Assembly (NCBI RefSeq): GCF_001458215.1
Contig: NZ_CYTW01000001.1
Location: 1,550,001 to 1,614,000, forward strand
Length of the DNA stretch: 64,000 nucleotides
Source: Shimia thalassica
GTDB taxonomy: Bacteria > Pseudomonadota > Alphaproteobacteria > Rhodobacterales > Rhodobacteraceae
Direction of reading: 5' to 3'
Under the pieces are notes generated by a model. It was given only the letters and a program-made list of their open reading frames with translations, searched no databases and was not told the DNA's origin. Of this stretch, positions 26,818-34,600 are shown one piece after another. Made by a program: the position numbers and the translations under genes. Position 1 is the first letter of the stretch, and every line of letters begins with the position of its first letter.

Positions 26818-28386
26818 TCAGTTGCGCGGGATGACCCAGTCTTCGCCGCGCGCTGTTGTGACGTATTCCGGCCAGCGAAACTGGAGCGGAGGCTCATAGT
26901 CACACAAAGGCGCGATCCAGCTTTCGCCACCGATGCCGCCGCCGGTACGGTCCTTGAACTCGGCTTGTGCCGCTTCCAGAACACCGGTGTCTCCCAACAG
27001 GTCCAATGCTGTCATGGCGATGACTTTGGCTGCGGTTTCTACCATCGGATCAATGCATGCTGAATGGCCGCCAAGGGCGTTCATGGCCCATGCGGGATTG
27101 GAGAACCCCTGTGGCGCGGCAAGGGCAGGGCGTCCGATATAGAGACGCACAGTCGGCGCATGCCAGCAGAATTCCGTATAGTCGTCAGATGTGAAATGCC
27201 TTTGGGTTGGCGGCAACATCTGTCGCAGGGCGGTCTCGGCCTGTTCGGGTGGTGTGAGTTCGGAAATCATCGGCAGGAAAGGATCGTACATTGGCGTGAG
27301 GCCCAATTCGGCCTGAATGGCCCGCCCAAAGGCCTTGGCCTCATCCCCCCACGTCGGGGCGCCAACCGCTTCGAGGTTGGCATAGGTCGCAGCCGACAGG
27401 GCGTGGTTGGCCAATCCCGGCCGTGACTTTGCCACCCAATGCCGTTTCCACGCGCAATGGTTCATGCGGGCGGCGTTTTCCGCGAAATGATCCAGACCAC
27501 GTATGACATGTTCCGCTTCTTCGATTTCGGAAATGCGGATAAAGTACTGGATCTGGGCGATCTGGGCGGGAATGTTGTCTGCCGTAGCCTGTCCGTGGCT
27601 GATGATGGTTTCATTCATGGACCAGCTTTGGCCGGGGGCCATGACGTGTTCACGCAGCGCCTTGGCAGATTGATACATCATCACCATCGCATCTGTCGCA
27701 CCCGGTGCGCGCGCGGCGGCATGACTTGCCGGGATCGGTGAGTCCGTGCCGCCCGCCATCCATGTTTCCGGGCTGTCGCAGGTGAATTCATAGATAACGC
27801 CATACCCGACGCCGCAATGGGTGTCCCAACGCACGGTATTGCAGAGGGGCGCCATGTAGAATGGATGGAAAGACAGCGCGGCATCAAGATCGTCATAATA
27901 CCCTGCTGCGGCGTGAATGGGCTTTGAGCCGCGCACCTTTTCGGCAGGCTCACCGAAGAACTTCAGCCGACCGGGAATGTTAAAGCGTTCCATCGCGGCT
28001 TTGGTCGCCAGAAACCCTGCCAGTGACCCCATCCCAAGGGCCGAATGGGGATCGGTGTGCCCTCCCGCATGTGGCCCCAATCCATCCCGTGGTTTTTTGA
28101 CCGGCTCTGCGGCCTGACAGTTGCCCGGAATGCCGTCATATTCGGCATACCCGCCGATTGTCGGTCCGTCTCCGTTGTCCCACGTGGCGCAGAACGCAGT
28201 GGGCATCCCGCCGGACCCTTCTTCAACGGTAAAGCCCTCGCTGCGCAGCAGATCGACATAAAACGCACAGCTTTTGTATTCGCGCCATGCCGTTTCACCA
28301 AAGTCCCAGATGGTACGGGTCCATTTTGAAACCTCGGGCATGCGCGCATCCACCAATTCACATGCGATTGTTTTGGCCTGCTCCAT
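26818..28386 (-). CDS. M20 family amidohydrolase (AbgB-like)
   Basis: A 522-residue metallohydrolase of the M20D/AbgB group, whose known members cleave p-aminobenzoyl-glutamate or similar amide bonds. Visible signatures are IGGYAEYDGIPGNCQ, HAGGHTDPHSALGMG, FFGEPAEKVRGSKP and ALGGHSACIDPMVETAAK, which supply metal and dimer residues. The length is normal. It is monocistronic, convergent with nusB, and divergent from the small membrane protein after it. The exact substrate is unknown. Confidence 0.83.
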   Translation of the reverse strand: MEQAKTIACELVDARMPEVSKWTRTIWDFGETAWREYKSCAFYVDLLRSEGFTVEEGSGGMPTAFCATWDNGDGPTIGGYAEYDGIPGNCQAAEPVKKPRDGLGPHAGGHTDPHSALGMGSLAGFLATKAAMERFNIPGRLKFFGEPAEKVRGSKPIHAAAGYYDDLDAALSFHPFYMAPLCNTVRWDTHCGVGYGVIYEFTCDSPETWMAGGTDSPIPASHAAARAPGATDAMVMMYQSAKALREHVMAPGQSWSMNETIISHGQATADNIPAQIAQIQYFIRISEIEEAEHVIRGLDHFAENAARMNHCAWKRHWVAKSRPGLANHALSAATYANLEAVGAPTWGDEAKAFGRAIQAELGLTPMYDPFLPMISELTPPEQAETALRQMLPPTQRHFTSDDYTEFCWHAPTVRLYIGRPALAAPQGFSNPAWAMNALGGHSACIDPMVETAAKVIAMTALDLLGDTGVLEAAQAEFKDRTGGGIGGESWIAPLCDYEPPLQFRWPEYVTTARGEDWVIPRN

Positions 28387-28566
28387 GTCGTCAATCCTTT
28401 GTCAGCACGGTATTTTTTGCAGCCTATGAGCGCGAGATCGGGGTTTGCAAGCTTAGTAATGCAGCTGTGTTGCGATTGTTTGGGGGCGGGACGTGAAAAA
28501 TCTGCGATTGCGCTTGCCATATGCGAAGGTCGGCATATCATTGGGGTCAGATTAGGGAGATCTCAA

Positions 28567-28878
28567 ATGCCCAAACTGATCCGTCTTTACATCACTCAAG
28601 TCATCGCAGGCTTTGGCCTGTCCGCCATATTTGTCGGGCTGCTGTTGTACTTTAATGTCGGCAACCTTTGGCATCTGGTCACCTCGACATCGGGCGGCGC
28701 AATCGCAGTTGTCATGCTGTTCATGTCCAACGGGATTGTTTTCGCAGGTGTTCAGTTTTCCATCACAATCATGCGTCTGGCCAAAGATGACACGCCGGGT
28801 GGGGGCAAGCGTGATGATTTGCCTATCATGCCGCGCCAGATGATTCCTGTGAAAGTCGAAGCAACCAAGCGTCGCTAG
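28567..28878 (+). CDS. Small inner-membrane protein, unknown function
   Basis: A 103-residue protein with two predicted transmembrane helices (IRLYITQVIAGFGLSAIFVG from about residue 4, and GGAIAVVMLFMSNGIVFAGV from about residue 42) and a basic cytoplasmic tail (KRDDLPIMPRQMIPVKVEATKRR region). GGGAG precedes the ATG. Similar small proteins are common in Rhodobacterales, but no function is known to me. A hairpin terminator follows. Confidence 0.72.
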   Translation: MPKLIRLYITQVIAGFGLSAIFVGLLLYFNVGNLWHLVTSTSGGAIAVVMLFMSNGIVFAGVQFSITIMRLAKDDTPGGGKRDDLPIMPRQMIPVKVEATKRR

Positions 28879-28901
28879 AGGCTGCACTCCAGAGAAGTGA
28901 A

Positions 28902-28928
28902 AAGCCGCCGGTTTTCGGCGGCTTCTTT
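28902..28928. terminator. Bidirectional intrinsic terminator
   Basis: GCCGCCG/CGGCGGC (7 bp, GTTTT loop) is flanked by AAAA on the left and TTCTTT on the right. It sits between two convergent genes, the membrane protein and the SRPBCC gene, and can serve both. Confidence 0.75.
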
Positions 28929-28953
28929 GTATGTATTGGTTGGTTTTGGACGA

Positions 28954-29361
28954 TTAGTCCATGTCGTGCAAATTCGCCAGAAACCCGTGCCAGCCTTTGT
29001 CGAGCGCCATAACCAGCCCATACCCATCGCTGCCTTCGGGCAGGCCGCTGTGGGCCAGCGACAGGCGTGTGCCGCCTGCGGTGTCTTCGAGGAACCATTC
29101 CACTGTCGTCATTGCGCCATTCAGGGGGCCAACGGTGAAAGACCATTTCATGTAATCGGTCGGGTCGGCCTTTTCGACGGTGCCCCAACACATCCTGTCG
29201 CCGTCCTTTTGGCTGGTCAGGACATAATCTTCCCCCTGCACCAGATCGTGTTGCGCGGGGTGGAACCACTTTCCCAACAGTTCGGCTTTGGACAGGAACT
29301 CCCATACACGTGACTTTGGGGCGGCAAGGAAAACGGATTTGCGTATTGTCGTGTCAGTCAT
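28954..29361 (-). CDS. SRPBCC (AHSA1-like) domain protein
   Basis: A 135-residue START/AHSA1-like protein (TIRKSVFLAAPKSRVWEFLSK, a central strand-rich region, TTVEWFLEDTAGGTRLSLAHSGL). The fold makes a hydrophobic cavity for small ligands. The ATG at 29361 follows CAGGAGA and overlaps the 3' end of the ArsR gene by 8 bases. It is the last gene of the SRPBCC-arsR-SRPBCC operon; such pairings often respond to a small molecule, but the ligand is unknown. Confidence 0.82.
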   Translation of the reverse strand: MTDTTIRKSVFLAAPKSRVWEFLSKAELLGKWFHPAQHDLVQGEDYVLTSQKDGDRMCWGTVEKADPTDYMKWSFTVGPLNGAMTTVEWFLEDTAGGTRLSLAHSGLPEGSDGYGLVMALDKGWHGFLANLHDMD

Positions 29362-29680
29362 CTGGGGTCTCCTGTTCAATGACAGATTTCAATGCGTCCA
29401 GGCGTGTGTCCCAGAAGCGGTCGAACCAGCCGAGCCAGTCCATCACAGGCCGCAAGGCCTGTGCATTCAATGAGTTGATGCGCTCGCGTCCTTCTGCGCG
29501 CACCGTGATCAACCCGCCATCAGACAGCATCACCAGATGCTTTTTGACGGCGGCGCGGGTCATGTCGAACTGGTCCGAAACTTCTGCGATCGTCATGTCA
29601 CGATCGCCGAGAAGTCGCAGGATATCGCGGCGGGTGGGGTCGGCCAGTGCGCGAAAGGCCGGTTGCAAGTCGGGTGTCAT
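29354..29680 (-). CDS. ArsR-family transcriptional regulator
   Basis: A 108-residue winged-helix regulator. FRALADPTRRDILRLLGDRDMTIAEVSDQFDMTRAAVKKHLVML (residues about 9-52) is a clear ArsR/SmtB-type HTH. There is no Cys metal site, which fits the ArsR branch paired with SRPBCC proteins rather than metal sensors. It is the middle gene of the operon and probably controls it through the inverted repeat at 30209-30228. Confidence 0.88.
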   Translation of the reverse strand: MTPDLQPAFRALADPTRRDILRLLGDRDMTIAEVSDQFDMTRAAVKKHLVMLSDGGLITVRAEGRERINSLNAQALRPVMDWLGWFDRFWDTRLDALKSVIEQETPDD

Positions 29681-29705
29681 GGTGGGCTCCTGTGCTTGCG
29701 CGGGA

Positions 29706-30164
29706 TCAGCGTGTTTCCGGGGTAGGGGTTCCGCCGGACAAATGCGCCTTCAGGCTGGTTTCAAAGTAGGTTTGCCAGCCGCGACAGCAGACATCGTGAC
29801 AGGCAAGGTGATCGGTTAACCCCTTGTGAGTTAGTGCAATATGCGTACCGTCCTGTGTCTCTTCTATCGACCAGATCAACTGCGTTCCTTGCCACTCCTC
29901 TGTGTCCGGAACACCGTCGATAATCATATGTGCATCGACACAACGCCAGTGCAGCTGGTCTTTGCCTTCAAAAACAAACCTCACATGGCTGTTCCCAAAG
30001 TAAACCGTGGCGCCGTCTTTGGTGCGGTCTACACGATGGCTCCACCAGTCTGTCATCTGGTCGAATATGGCCCGTCGTGCCAGATCAGCGGAAACAGGAA
30101 CGAAAATGCGGGCGTGATAGTCGGGTTGCACCGACGTATCGGACTGGGAAAGGGTGTGCGACAT
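29706..30164 (-). CDS. SRPBCC family protein
   Basis: A 152-residue second SRPBCC-like protein (YHARIFVPVSADLARRAIFD, WQGTQLIWSIEETQDGTHIALTHKGL). It ends near a Cys-containing HDVCCRGWQTYFETSLKAHL helix. It is the first gene of the three-gene operon. Its level of similarity to the third gene is low, so the two probably have different ligands or roles. Confidence 0.78.
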   Translation of the reverse strand: MSHTLSQSDTSVQPDYHARIFVPVSADLARRAIFDQMTDWWSHRVDRTKDGATVYFGNSHVRFVFEGKDQLHWRCVDAHMIIDGVPDTEEWQGTQLIWSIEETQDGTHIALTHKGLTDHLACHDVCCRGWQTYFETSLKAHLSGGTPTPETR

Positions 30165-30208
30165 GGTGCTCTCGAAGCTTGATGTGATACCTATTGGTTT
30201 CGCTTGAT

Positions 30209-30228
30209 ATGATACAAAAAGGTATCAT
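30209..30228. promoter_or_regulatory. Candidate ArsR operator
   Basis: ATGATAC (30209-30215) and GTATCAT (30222-30228) form a perfect 7-bp inverted repeat with a 6-base spacer, 45 bases before the start of the SRPBCC-arsR operon. A further half-site (GTGATACC, 30184-30191) lies closer to the gene. Confidence 0.6.
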
Positions 30229-30331
30229 GTCAACGCAAAGATTGAAGCGACATAGATTTGGCAGAACCGGAGAGGGGGGGAAGAAGTGGCGGGCCCGCAA
30301 TCGCAGCCGTGGGGTTATCTCATTCCCGAGG

Positions 30332-30347
30332 ACCTGTATGTACAGGT
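30332..30347. promoter_or_regulatory. Palindrome, possible operator
   Basis: ACCTGTA-TG-TACAGGT is a perfect 7-bp inverted repeat with a 2-base centre in the middle of the intergenic region. No nearby gene or known binding consensus explains it. Confidence 0.35.
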
Positions 30348-30534
30348 GGGCGCCAGGTAACCAGGCCAGGGCCAGGACAGAGCCAGCTCCCTCGGAATTA
30401 TTTAAGGCCACCGGAATGCAACCGTAACACGTGAAGGGCAGAACCCGCCGTTGTTCTAGGTAAGCGGTGGCGCAGGGTTCGGCAAGAGCATGTCAGGATT
30501 TCTTTTCATCCATCCTTTGGAAGGCTTGATTTTT

Positions 30535-30549
30535 GTTCATGAATTGTTC
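30535..30549 (+). promoter_or_regulatory. LexA (SOS) box
   Basis: GTTC-ATGAATT-GTTC matches the alphaproteobacterial LexA consensus GTTC-N7-GTTC exactly. It ends 11 bases before the mmcB ATG, where LexA binding would block transcription or early elongation. Confidence 0.8.
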
Positions 30550-30560
30550 ACGTTGAGCCT

Positions 30561-31013
30561 ATGTCAGATCTATTGCAACCCGGACAGCTTCTTGCACGCG
30601 GCGTATGCCGCCATCTGCGTGGTCACGGCTTTGTTTCTATTGAGGAATTTGTGCCTGACCGTGGATTGCGTGTCGACGTTATGGCGTTGGGCGCCAAAGG
30701 GGAACTGTGGGTCATCGAATGCAAGTCGAGCCGTGCCGATTTTCAAAGCGACTCAAAGTGGCAAGGTTACCTGGAGTGGTGTGACCGGTACTTCTGGGCC
30801 GTTGATACCGACTTTCCAACCGAACTTTTGCCGGCCGAGACGGGATTGATCATGGCGGATGCCTATGACGCGGAAATCATTCGCATGGGGCCGGAAGACA
30901 AATTGGCACCGGCGCGGCGCAAAAAGATGATCCAGAAGTTTGCAACAGACGCGGCGCGGCGCCTGCACAGGTTTCGGGATCCAAAGCTGATGGCGTTGCC
31001 CGAAGAGGATTAA
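30561..31013 (+). CDS. mmcB: MmcB family DNA repair protein
   Basis: A 150-residue protein resembling MmcB, a PD-(D/E)XK-fold DNA-repair factor. The core strand pair VDVMALGAKGELWVIECKSS carries the D...ExK active-site pattern (E-C-K near residues 52-54). The family is known in Caulobacter for mitomycin C resistance under SOS control, and the LexA box just upstream fits that. ATG 30561 leaves little leader. It is monocistronic. Confidence 0.88.
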   Translation: MSDLLQPGQLLARGVCRHLRGHGFVSIEEFVPDRGLRVDVMALGAKGELWVIECKSSRADFQSDSKWQGYLEWCDRYFWAVDTDFPTELLPAETGLIMADAYDAEIIRMGPEDKLAPARRKKMIQKFATDAARRLHRFRDPKLMALPEED

Positions 31014-31080
31014 ACCGAAATTTTGCGGGGCCGATACAAGAACGCCCCCTGACTGGTTTTCTGCAAGTCGATTGTCCGCC

Positions 31081-31263
31081 TTAAACGTTACGGGCGCCTG
31101 CAACCGCTGCCAGAATTTCTTCGGCGATCTCTTCTGCTTCCTCGGGTGAAAAATCCATTGGAATTTCAATTCCGTCGGCTTCGATAAACAAGCGCACGAA
31201 TCCCTTGTCGGTTGGCCCGATTTGCAGGTTGGCTTCGATCTCGCGTTCTGTGTTGATACCCAT
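31081..31263 (-). CDS. Small DUF6324-like protein
   Basis: A 60-residue acidic protein (MGINTEREIEANLQIGPTDK.., ..PMDFSPEEAEEIAEEILAA). It matches my recollection of a small Rhodobacterales-restricted family annotated DUF6324. The ATG follows GAGGAG, which supports translation. An upstream in-frame extension to 31395 is unlikely because the Shine-Dalgarno lies at 31263. Function unknown. Confidence 0.75.
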   Translation of the reverse strand: MGINTEREIEANLQIGPTDKGFVRLFIEADGIEIPMDFSPEEAEEIAEEILAAVAGARNV

Positions 31264-31424
31264 GGTGGTACTCCTCGTGTTGAGAAATCCGGTAACGTGA
31301 AACGCTGTCATTGGCAAGCACACCGCGTTTTGCACAACTGGGTCGACGGCGGACAAATAATCCGAAAAAAATCCGAAATAGATGCTTGCATTCATCTTCT
31401 GTGGGGGCTAAATCGCCTCTCAGT

Positions 31425-31501
31425 GCCGCCTTAGCTCAGTAGGTTAGAGCGCCTGATTGTGGATCAGGAGGTCCCCCGTTCGAGCCGGGGAGGTGGTACC
31501 A
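31425..31501 (+). tRNA. tRNA-His (anticodon GTG)
   Basis: A full cloverleaf folds: acceptor GCCGCCT/AGGTGGT, D arm GCTC..GAGC, anticodon stem CCTGA/TCAGG with loop TTGTGGA (GTG at 34-36), variable AGGTC, T arm CCCCG-TTCGAGC-CGGGG, then A73 and an encoded CCA. The base before G1 is T, so the G-1 of most tRNA-His is not encoded; with A73 and a G1-T72 pair this fits the alphaproteobacterial form. Confidence 0.95.
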
Positions 31502-31530
31502 CTTCACTCCATTCTTGTTTGATCGCGAAA

Positions 31531-31544
31531 CCGCCCTTCGGCGG
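31531..31544. terminator. Short hairpin after tRNA-His
   Basis: CCGCC-CTTC-GGCGG forms a 5-bp stem with a stable tetraloop 30 bases after the tRNA. There is no T-run after it on the plus strand, so its role as terminator is uncertain; it also follows the end of the minus-strand gene at 31580. Confidence 0.35.
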
Positions 31545-31579
31545 GATCACACAGTGTGGCGTGACTTTATCTTTAGATA

Positions 31580-31873
31580 TCAGTCGATTTGCAGGGATTG
31601 CTTAAGCGCGCCGGTCACCTGGTCATAGATCAGGATGCGCTGGTCATCTGTCACAACAGCCCACCAACCCTGGCCGATTGTGATGGCGGTTGCACTGACA
31701 CCATCGGGCAGGGTGATCTGTTCCGGCATTGTCGGACCATTGTCATTCAGGCGGATGACAATTAGGGCAACAACCACTACAAGCCCCACCATCATGATGC
31801 CTGTCAGTCCTGTGACGAGCAGGCGCAAAAACCGTAGATTGGCCGGTTCCACCGGTTCAGGAGTCTCTTCCAT
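31580..31873 (-). CDS. DUF6476-like single-pass membrane protein
   Basis: A 97-residue protein with one transmembrane helix (RLLVTGLTGIMMVGLVVVVA, from about residue 17) and an outer domain (MPEQITLPDGVSATAITIG, WWAVVTDDQRILIYDQVTG) that looks like a single beta-propeller-like repeat. Similar proteins are known to me only from Rhodobacterales and carry a DUF6476-type name. Its start codon overlaps head-to-head with the rluD start at CATG, 31871-31874. Confidence 0.75.
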   Translation of the reverse strand: MEETPEPVEPANLRFLRLLVTGLTGIMMVGLVVVVALIVIRLNDNGPTMPEQITLPDGVSATAITIGQGWWAVVTDDQRILIYDQVTGALKQSLQID

Positions 31874-32909
31874 GGCCACAACCCTTGTGTCGTTCCAGAT
31901 CAACGCTGATCCACCTGCGCGCCTTGATAAGGCGCTTTCGCGGGATGTGCCAGAAGAAGCCACGCTTTCACGCACGCGTCTGGCCAAGTTGATGGCGGAT
32001 GGCTGTATTACGGTGAATGGCACCGTGGCCGAGAACCCCAAGGCAAAAGTTGCAGAGGGCGCGATGATCGAGATCACGGTGCCGGTTGCGGACGAATCCC
32101 ATATCGGCCCCGAAGATATCCCGCTGGAGGTGGTTTATGAGGATGACGACCTGATCGTCATCAACAAACCCGCGGGCATGGTGGTGCATCCGGCCCCCGG
32201 AACGCCCAATGGCACGCTGGTTAATGCGCTTCTGCATCATTGCGGCGACAGCCTGTCTGGTGTGGGCGGGGTCCAGCGTCCGGGGATCGTGCACCGGATC
32301 GACAAGGAAACCTCGGGCCTGTTGGTGGTCGCCAAATCCGACAAGGCGCATCAGGGGCTGGCCGCACAGTTCGAAAAGCATACCGTCGAGCGGTATTATC
32401 AGGCGGTGGTTTACGGCGTGCCGGACGCCAACGATCCGCGTTTGCGGGGTGTGAAGGGCGTGAATTTTGAGTCCGGTAACATCATGCGTATCACCACGCA
32501 TCTCGCCCGCCACAAGACGGATCGCCAGAAACAGGCAGTGTTGTTTCAGGGCGGGCGCCATGCGGTCACGCGTTCACGGATTGTCGAGGCTTTTGGCACA
32601 CCACCTGTGGCGTCATTGATTGAATGCTGGCTGGAAACCGGCCGCACCCACCAGATCCGCGTGCACATGGCCCATGCCGGTCATGGGCTGGTCGGTGATC
32701 CTGTCTATGGCGGTCGTCGCAAGCTCGCCGAAAAGGCCATAGGTTTGGCCGGTATCGAGGCGGTCAAAGCCTTTCCCCGTCAGGCGCTGCACGCTGCCGT
32801 TCTGGGCTTTGAGCATCCAGTAACAGGCGAAAGCGTACGGTTCGAGGCGAAGCTGCCCGACGATATGCAGGCACTGATTGGGGCATTGGGTCAGGGCAAG
32901 GATGTGTAA
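31872..32909 (+). CDS. rluD: 23S rRNA pseudouridine synthase RluD-like
   Basis: A 345-residue RluA-family pseudouridine synthase with an N-terminal S4 domain (RLDKALSRDVPEEATLSRTRLAKLM, residues 17-41) and the catalytic motif HRIDKETSGLLVVAK (D144). GRTHQIRVHMAHAGH is the conserved C-terminal signature. Homologues modify U1911/1915/1917 of 23S rRNA. The ATG shares CATG with the divergent DUF6476-like gene, so there is no intergenic spacer and the promoter must lie in the opposite gene. Confidence 0.92.
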   Translation: MATTLVSFQINADPPARLDKALSRDVPEEATLSRTRLAKLMADGCITVNGTVAENPKAKVAEGAMIEITVPVADESHIGPEDIPLEVVYEDDDLIVINKPAGMVVHPAPGTPNGTLVNALLHHCGDSLSGVGGVQRPGIVHRIDKETSGLLVVAKSDKAHQGLAAQFEKHTVERYYQAVVYGVPDANDPRLRGVKGVNFESGNIMRITTHLARHKTDRQKQAVLFQGGRHAVTRSRIVEAFGTPPVASLIECWLETGRTHQIRVHMAHAGHGLVGDPVYGGRRKLAEKAIGLAGIEAVKAFPRQALHAAVLGFEHPVTGESVRFEAKLPDDMQALIGALGQGKDV

Positions 32910-33246
32910 CCTTTGCAAGGGTTTTGACGCTCGAAGGCTCGCATTTGCCAGTACTCTCGTCGTTCTGGGCGCGATGCTGTCATCATGTACAGAGCCTGTT
33001 TCCGATCACGCAGAGGACAGCCCTGCCGACCGCATTGCGATTGGTATGAACGAAACGCAGATTATTAAAATCCTTGGCACACCCGATAGATCAACTTGGC
33101 CAGCAGACATTGCTTCTCTTAATGATGGGTGTGACAGTTACGCCTATTTGCATGAAAACCAAAAGTTTTTTCTGCACGTTTATTACAATTTAGGCGAGGT
33201 CGCCAAGATCACAGACGCGAACCCGCTGGTGTGCGCCATCCTTTAA
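32902..33246 (+). CDS. Small lipoprotein with BamE/OmlA-like motif
   Basis: A 114-residue protein. A signal region (LAFASTLVVLGAMLSSC) ends in a lipobox with Cys near residue 29. The following RIAIGMNETQIIKILGTPD resembles the SmpA/OmlA (BamE-like) helix motif, and two further Cys near the end (NDGCDSY and PLVCAIL) may pair. ATG 32902 overlaps the rluD end by 8 bases. Whether it works in outer-membrane assembly is inference. Confidence 0.7.
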   Translation: MCNLCKGFDARRLAFASTLVVLGAMLSSCTEPVSDHAEDSPADRIAIGMNETQIIKILGTPDRSTWPADIASLNDGCDSYAYLHENQKFFLHVYYNLGEVAKITDANPLVCAIL

Positions 33247-33333
33247 GAAACGCAATAGTTGTCGGACTAAGCACTGCGCTTTTGAGGGCGTTCGTCCGCT
33301 TGGGCAGCCCCTGACCCTTGGTGGGGGTGAAGA

Positions 33334-33352
33334 CCCCTCCCGTGGGGAGGGG
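33334..33352. repeat. GC-rich hairpin in intergenic space
   Basis: CCCCTCCC-GTG-GGGAGGGG is a perfect 8-bp inverted repeat between two convergent genes. It has no T-run. It may be a dispersed palindromic element or a weak bidirectional terminator. Confidence 0.45.
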
Positions 33353-33392
33353 CGGGGGCCGGCTGTATCAGGGATAGCGGGGGAGGGGAGCG

Positions 33393-33887
33393 TTAGTCTC
33401 CCAATGCAAATGTCGCGCCAAAGGCAAACAAGGCGCCGCTGTTGCCGTTGAAATCCGGCGCGGGCACGATCTGCATGAATGCGTTGCGATAGTTCACTTG
33501 CAGGGCGGGTAGGACGGCAAGGTTGGACCCGCCCAGCGTAACGTCAAAATGGCGTGCGTTGTCGCCATAATCCACAAAGCTCGCGACCGCACCCAGCGAT
33601 ACTTTGGCGCTGACATCCCAGAATTTTCCGACCGAGAACATGGGCGACACTTCTTCGTAACTGTTGAGAAGCGCGCCAACGCTGTAATCCAATGTGCCAA
33701 AACGGTCTTCCCAGGTGAAGATCAGGCCGGGATTGAATTCGTTCCAGCTGGTCTGGCCGGGATTGGGGGGCGTCAGGTTGTAATGATATGACGCCAGCGG
33801 CACATAAAGACGATCCGGGCGCAGGCCCTCTGCCGTGGCGGCGGTGGCTGACAGCATCCCCAAAAGGATCGCAGTTGCGGTTTTCAT
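33393..33887 (-). CDS. Predicted outer-membrane or periplasmic beta-barrel protein
   Basis: A 164-residue protein with a signal peptide (MKTATAILLGMLSATAATA). The mature part alternates polar and hydrophobic residues and ends in aromatic/hydrophobic FAFGATFALGD, in keeping with a small eight-stranded barrel. LYVPLASYHYN and WEDRFGTLDYSVGALLNSY resemble the start of PagP-like barrels, but no catalytic motif could be confirmed. GGAG precedes the ATG. Confidence 0.65.
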   Translation of the reverse strand: MKTATAILLGMLSATAATAEGLRPDRLYVPLASYHYNLTPPNPGQTSWNEFNPGLIFTWEDRFGTLDYSVGALLNSYEEVSPMFSVGKFWDVSAKVSLGAVASFVDYGDNARHFDVTLGGSNLAVLPALQVNYRNAFMQIVPAPDFNGNSGALFAFGATFALGD

Positions 33888-34063
33888 GGTGTTCTCCTGC
33901 CCGAAGAATAATTTTGACGTTTGTTTTTATGACAATGACCCTGACAGAGTTTCGAGGCACTGTTGAGGTGCGAATATGGCAAAACCGGTCTTTTCTGCGG
34001 GTCGTTGCCCCACTGTAACAATCAACGCCGGCTTATTCATCGCCAAGAGACATTCTTGGGCCG

Positions 34064-34600
34064 CTAAAGTGTGATCCGGTAAAATGTCAAATAGGGCAGC
34101 AGTTCTGGCAGAAGTTTTGCCGTGGCGCAGCCGTCATAGCCGCTGATTTCTTCGAAGCCGAGTTTTGCATAAAGACCGCGCATTTCGACATTTGCGCTGA
34201 CCGTATCGACATAGAGTTCGGTCAAACCCATCTCGCGCGCGGCGTCGATCCGCAGTTGCACCAGCGCGCGCCCAAGGCCGGTGCCCCGCATTGAAGGCTT
34301 CACAAAAAGGCGTTTCAATTCGCCACGTGTCTGATCCATAACTTTGAGCGAGCCACAGCCGACAAAAGTGCCGTCTTCGGTGCTGGCTATATAAAGCCTG
34401 CCTTTGGGGGGCATAAAGCTGTCAATCTCTTGCCAGAACTCTTCAATTGCGTCGCCATCGCCGCTTGGATCTTTGCCGCCCATGTCAACAATACGCTGGA
34501 TCATCAGGTCATAGTATTCGCCAAGCAGAGCATTCATGCGGTCTTTGTCAGGTGGTTCGTGGCAAAGCGTTATAGTGGGGGACATTGTCTGTTCCATCAT
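34064..34600 (-). CDS. GNAT family N-acetyltransferase
   Basis: A 178-residue acetyl-CoA-dependent acyltransferase. Motif A is clear (LKRLFVKPSMRGTGLGRALVQ, with the acetyl-CoA loop RGTGLG), with YIASTEDGTFVGCGSLKV before it and GLYAKLGFEEI near the end. Starts at 34600, 34597 and 34585 are all possible. It is monocistronic; acceptor unknown. Confidence 0.82.
   Translation of the reverse strand: MMEQTMSPTITLCHEPPDKDRMNALLGEYYDLMIQRIVDMGGKDPSGDGDAIEEFWQEIDSFMPPKGRLYIASTEDGTFVGCGSLKVMDQTRGELKRLFVKPSMRGTGLGRALVQLRIDAAREMGLTELYVDTVSANVEMRGLYAKLGFEEISGYDGCATAKLLPELLPYLTFYRITL

Larger units (their letters stand above)
30165..30560. other. Intergenic region between the SRPBCC operon and mmcB
   Basis: A 396-base spacer between divergent genes. 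It holds an inverted repeat near the SRPBCC operon start, a palindrome at 30332-30347 and a LexA box in front of mmcB. A 66-codon frame from ATG 30228 crosses the region but has no supportable identity. No RNA gene was recognised. Confidence 0.5.

Noticed and set aside
30228..30427. 66-codon ORF MSTQRLKRHRF.. and a second frame reading ..YLIPEDLYVQVGAR after a run of seven G
   Set aside because: The second frame looks somewhat protein-like and would join the first only by a frameshift in the G-run. No family, ribosome site or conserved context supports either, so a degraded gene is possible but not claimed.
30230..30480. Possible small stable RNA (SRP-like or other) in the intergenic space
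   Set aside because: No conserved SRP, RNase P or tmRNA motif could be found.
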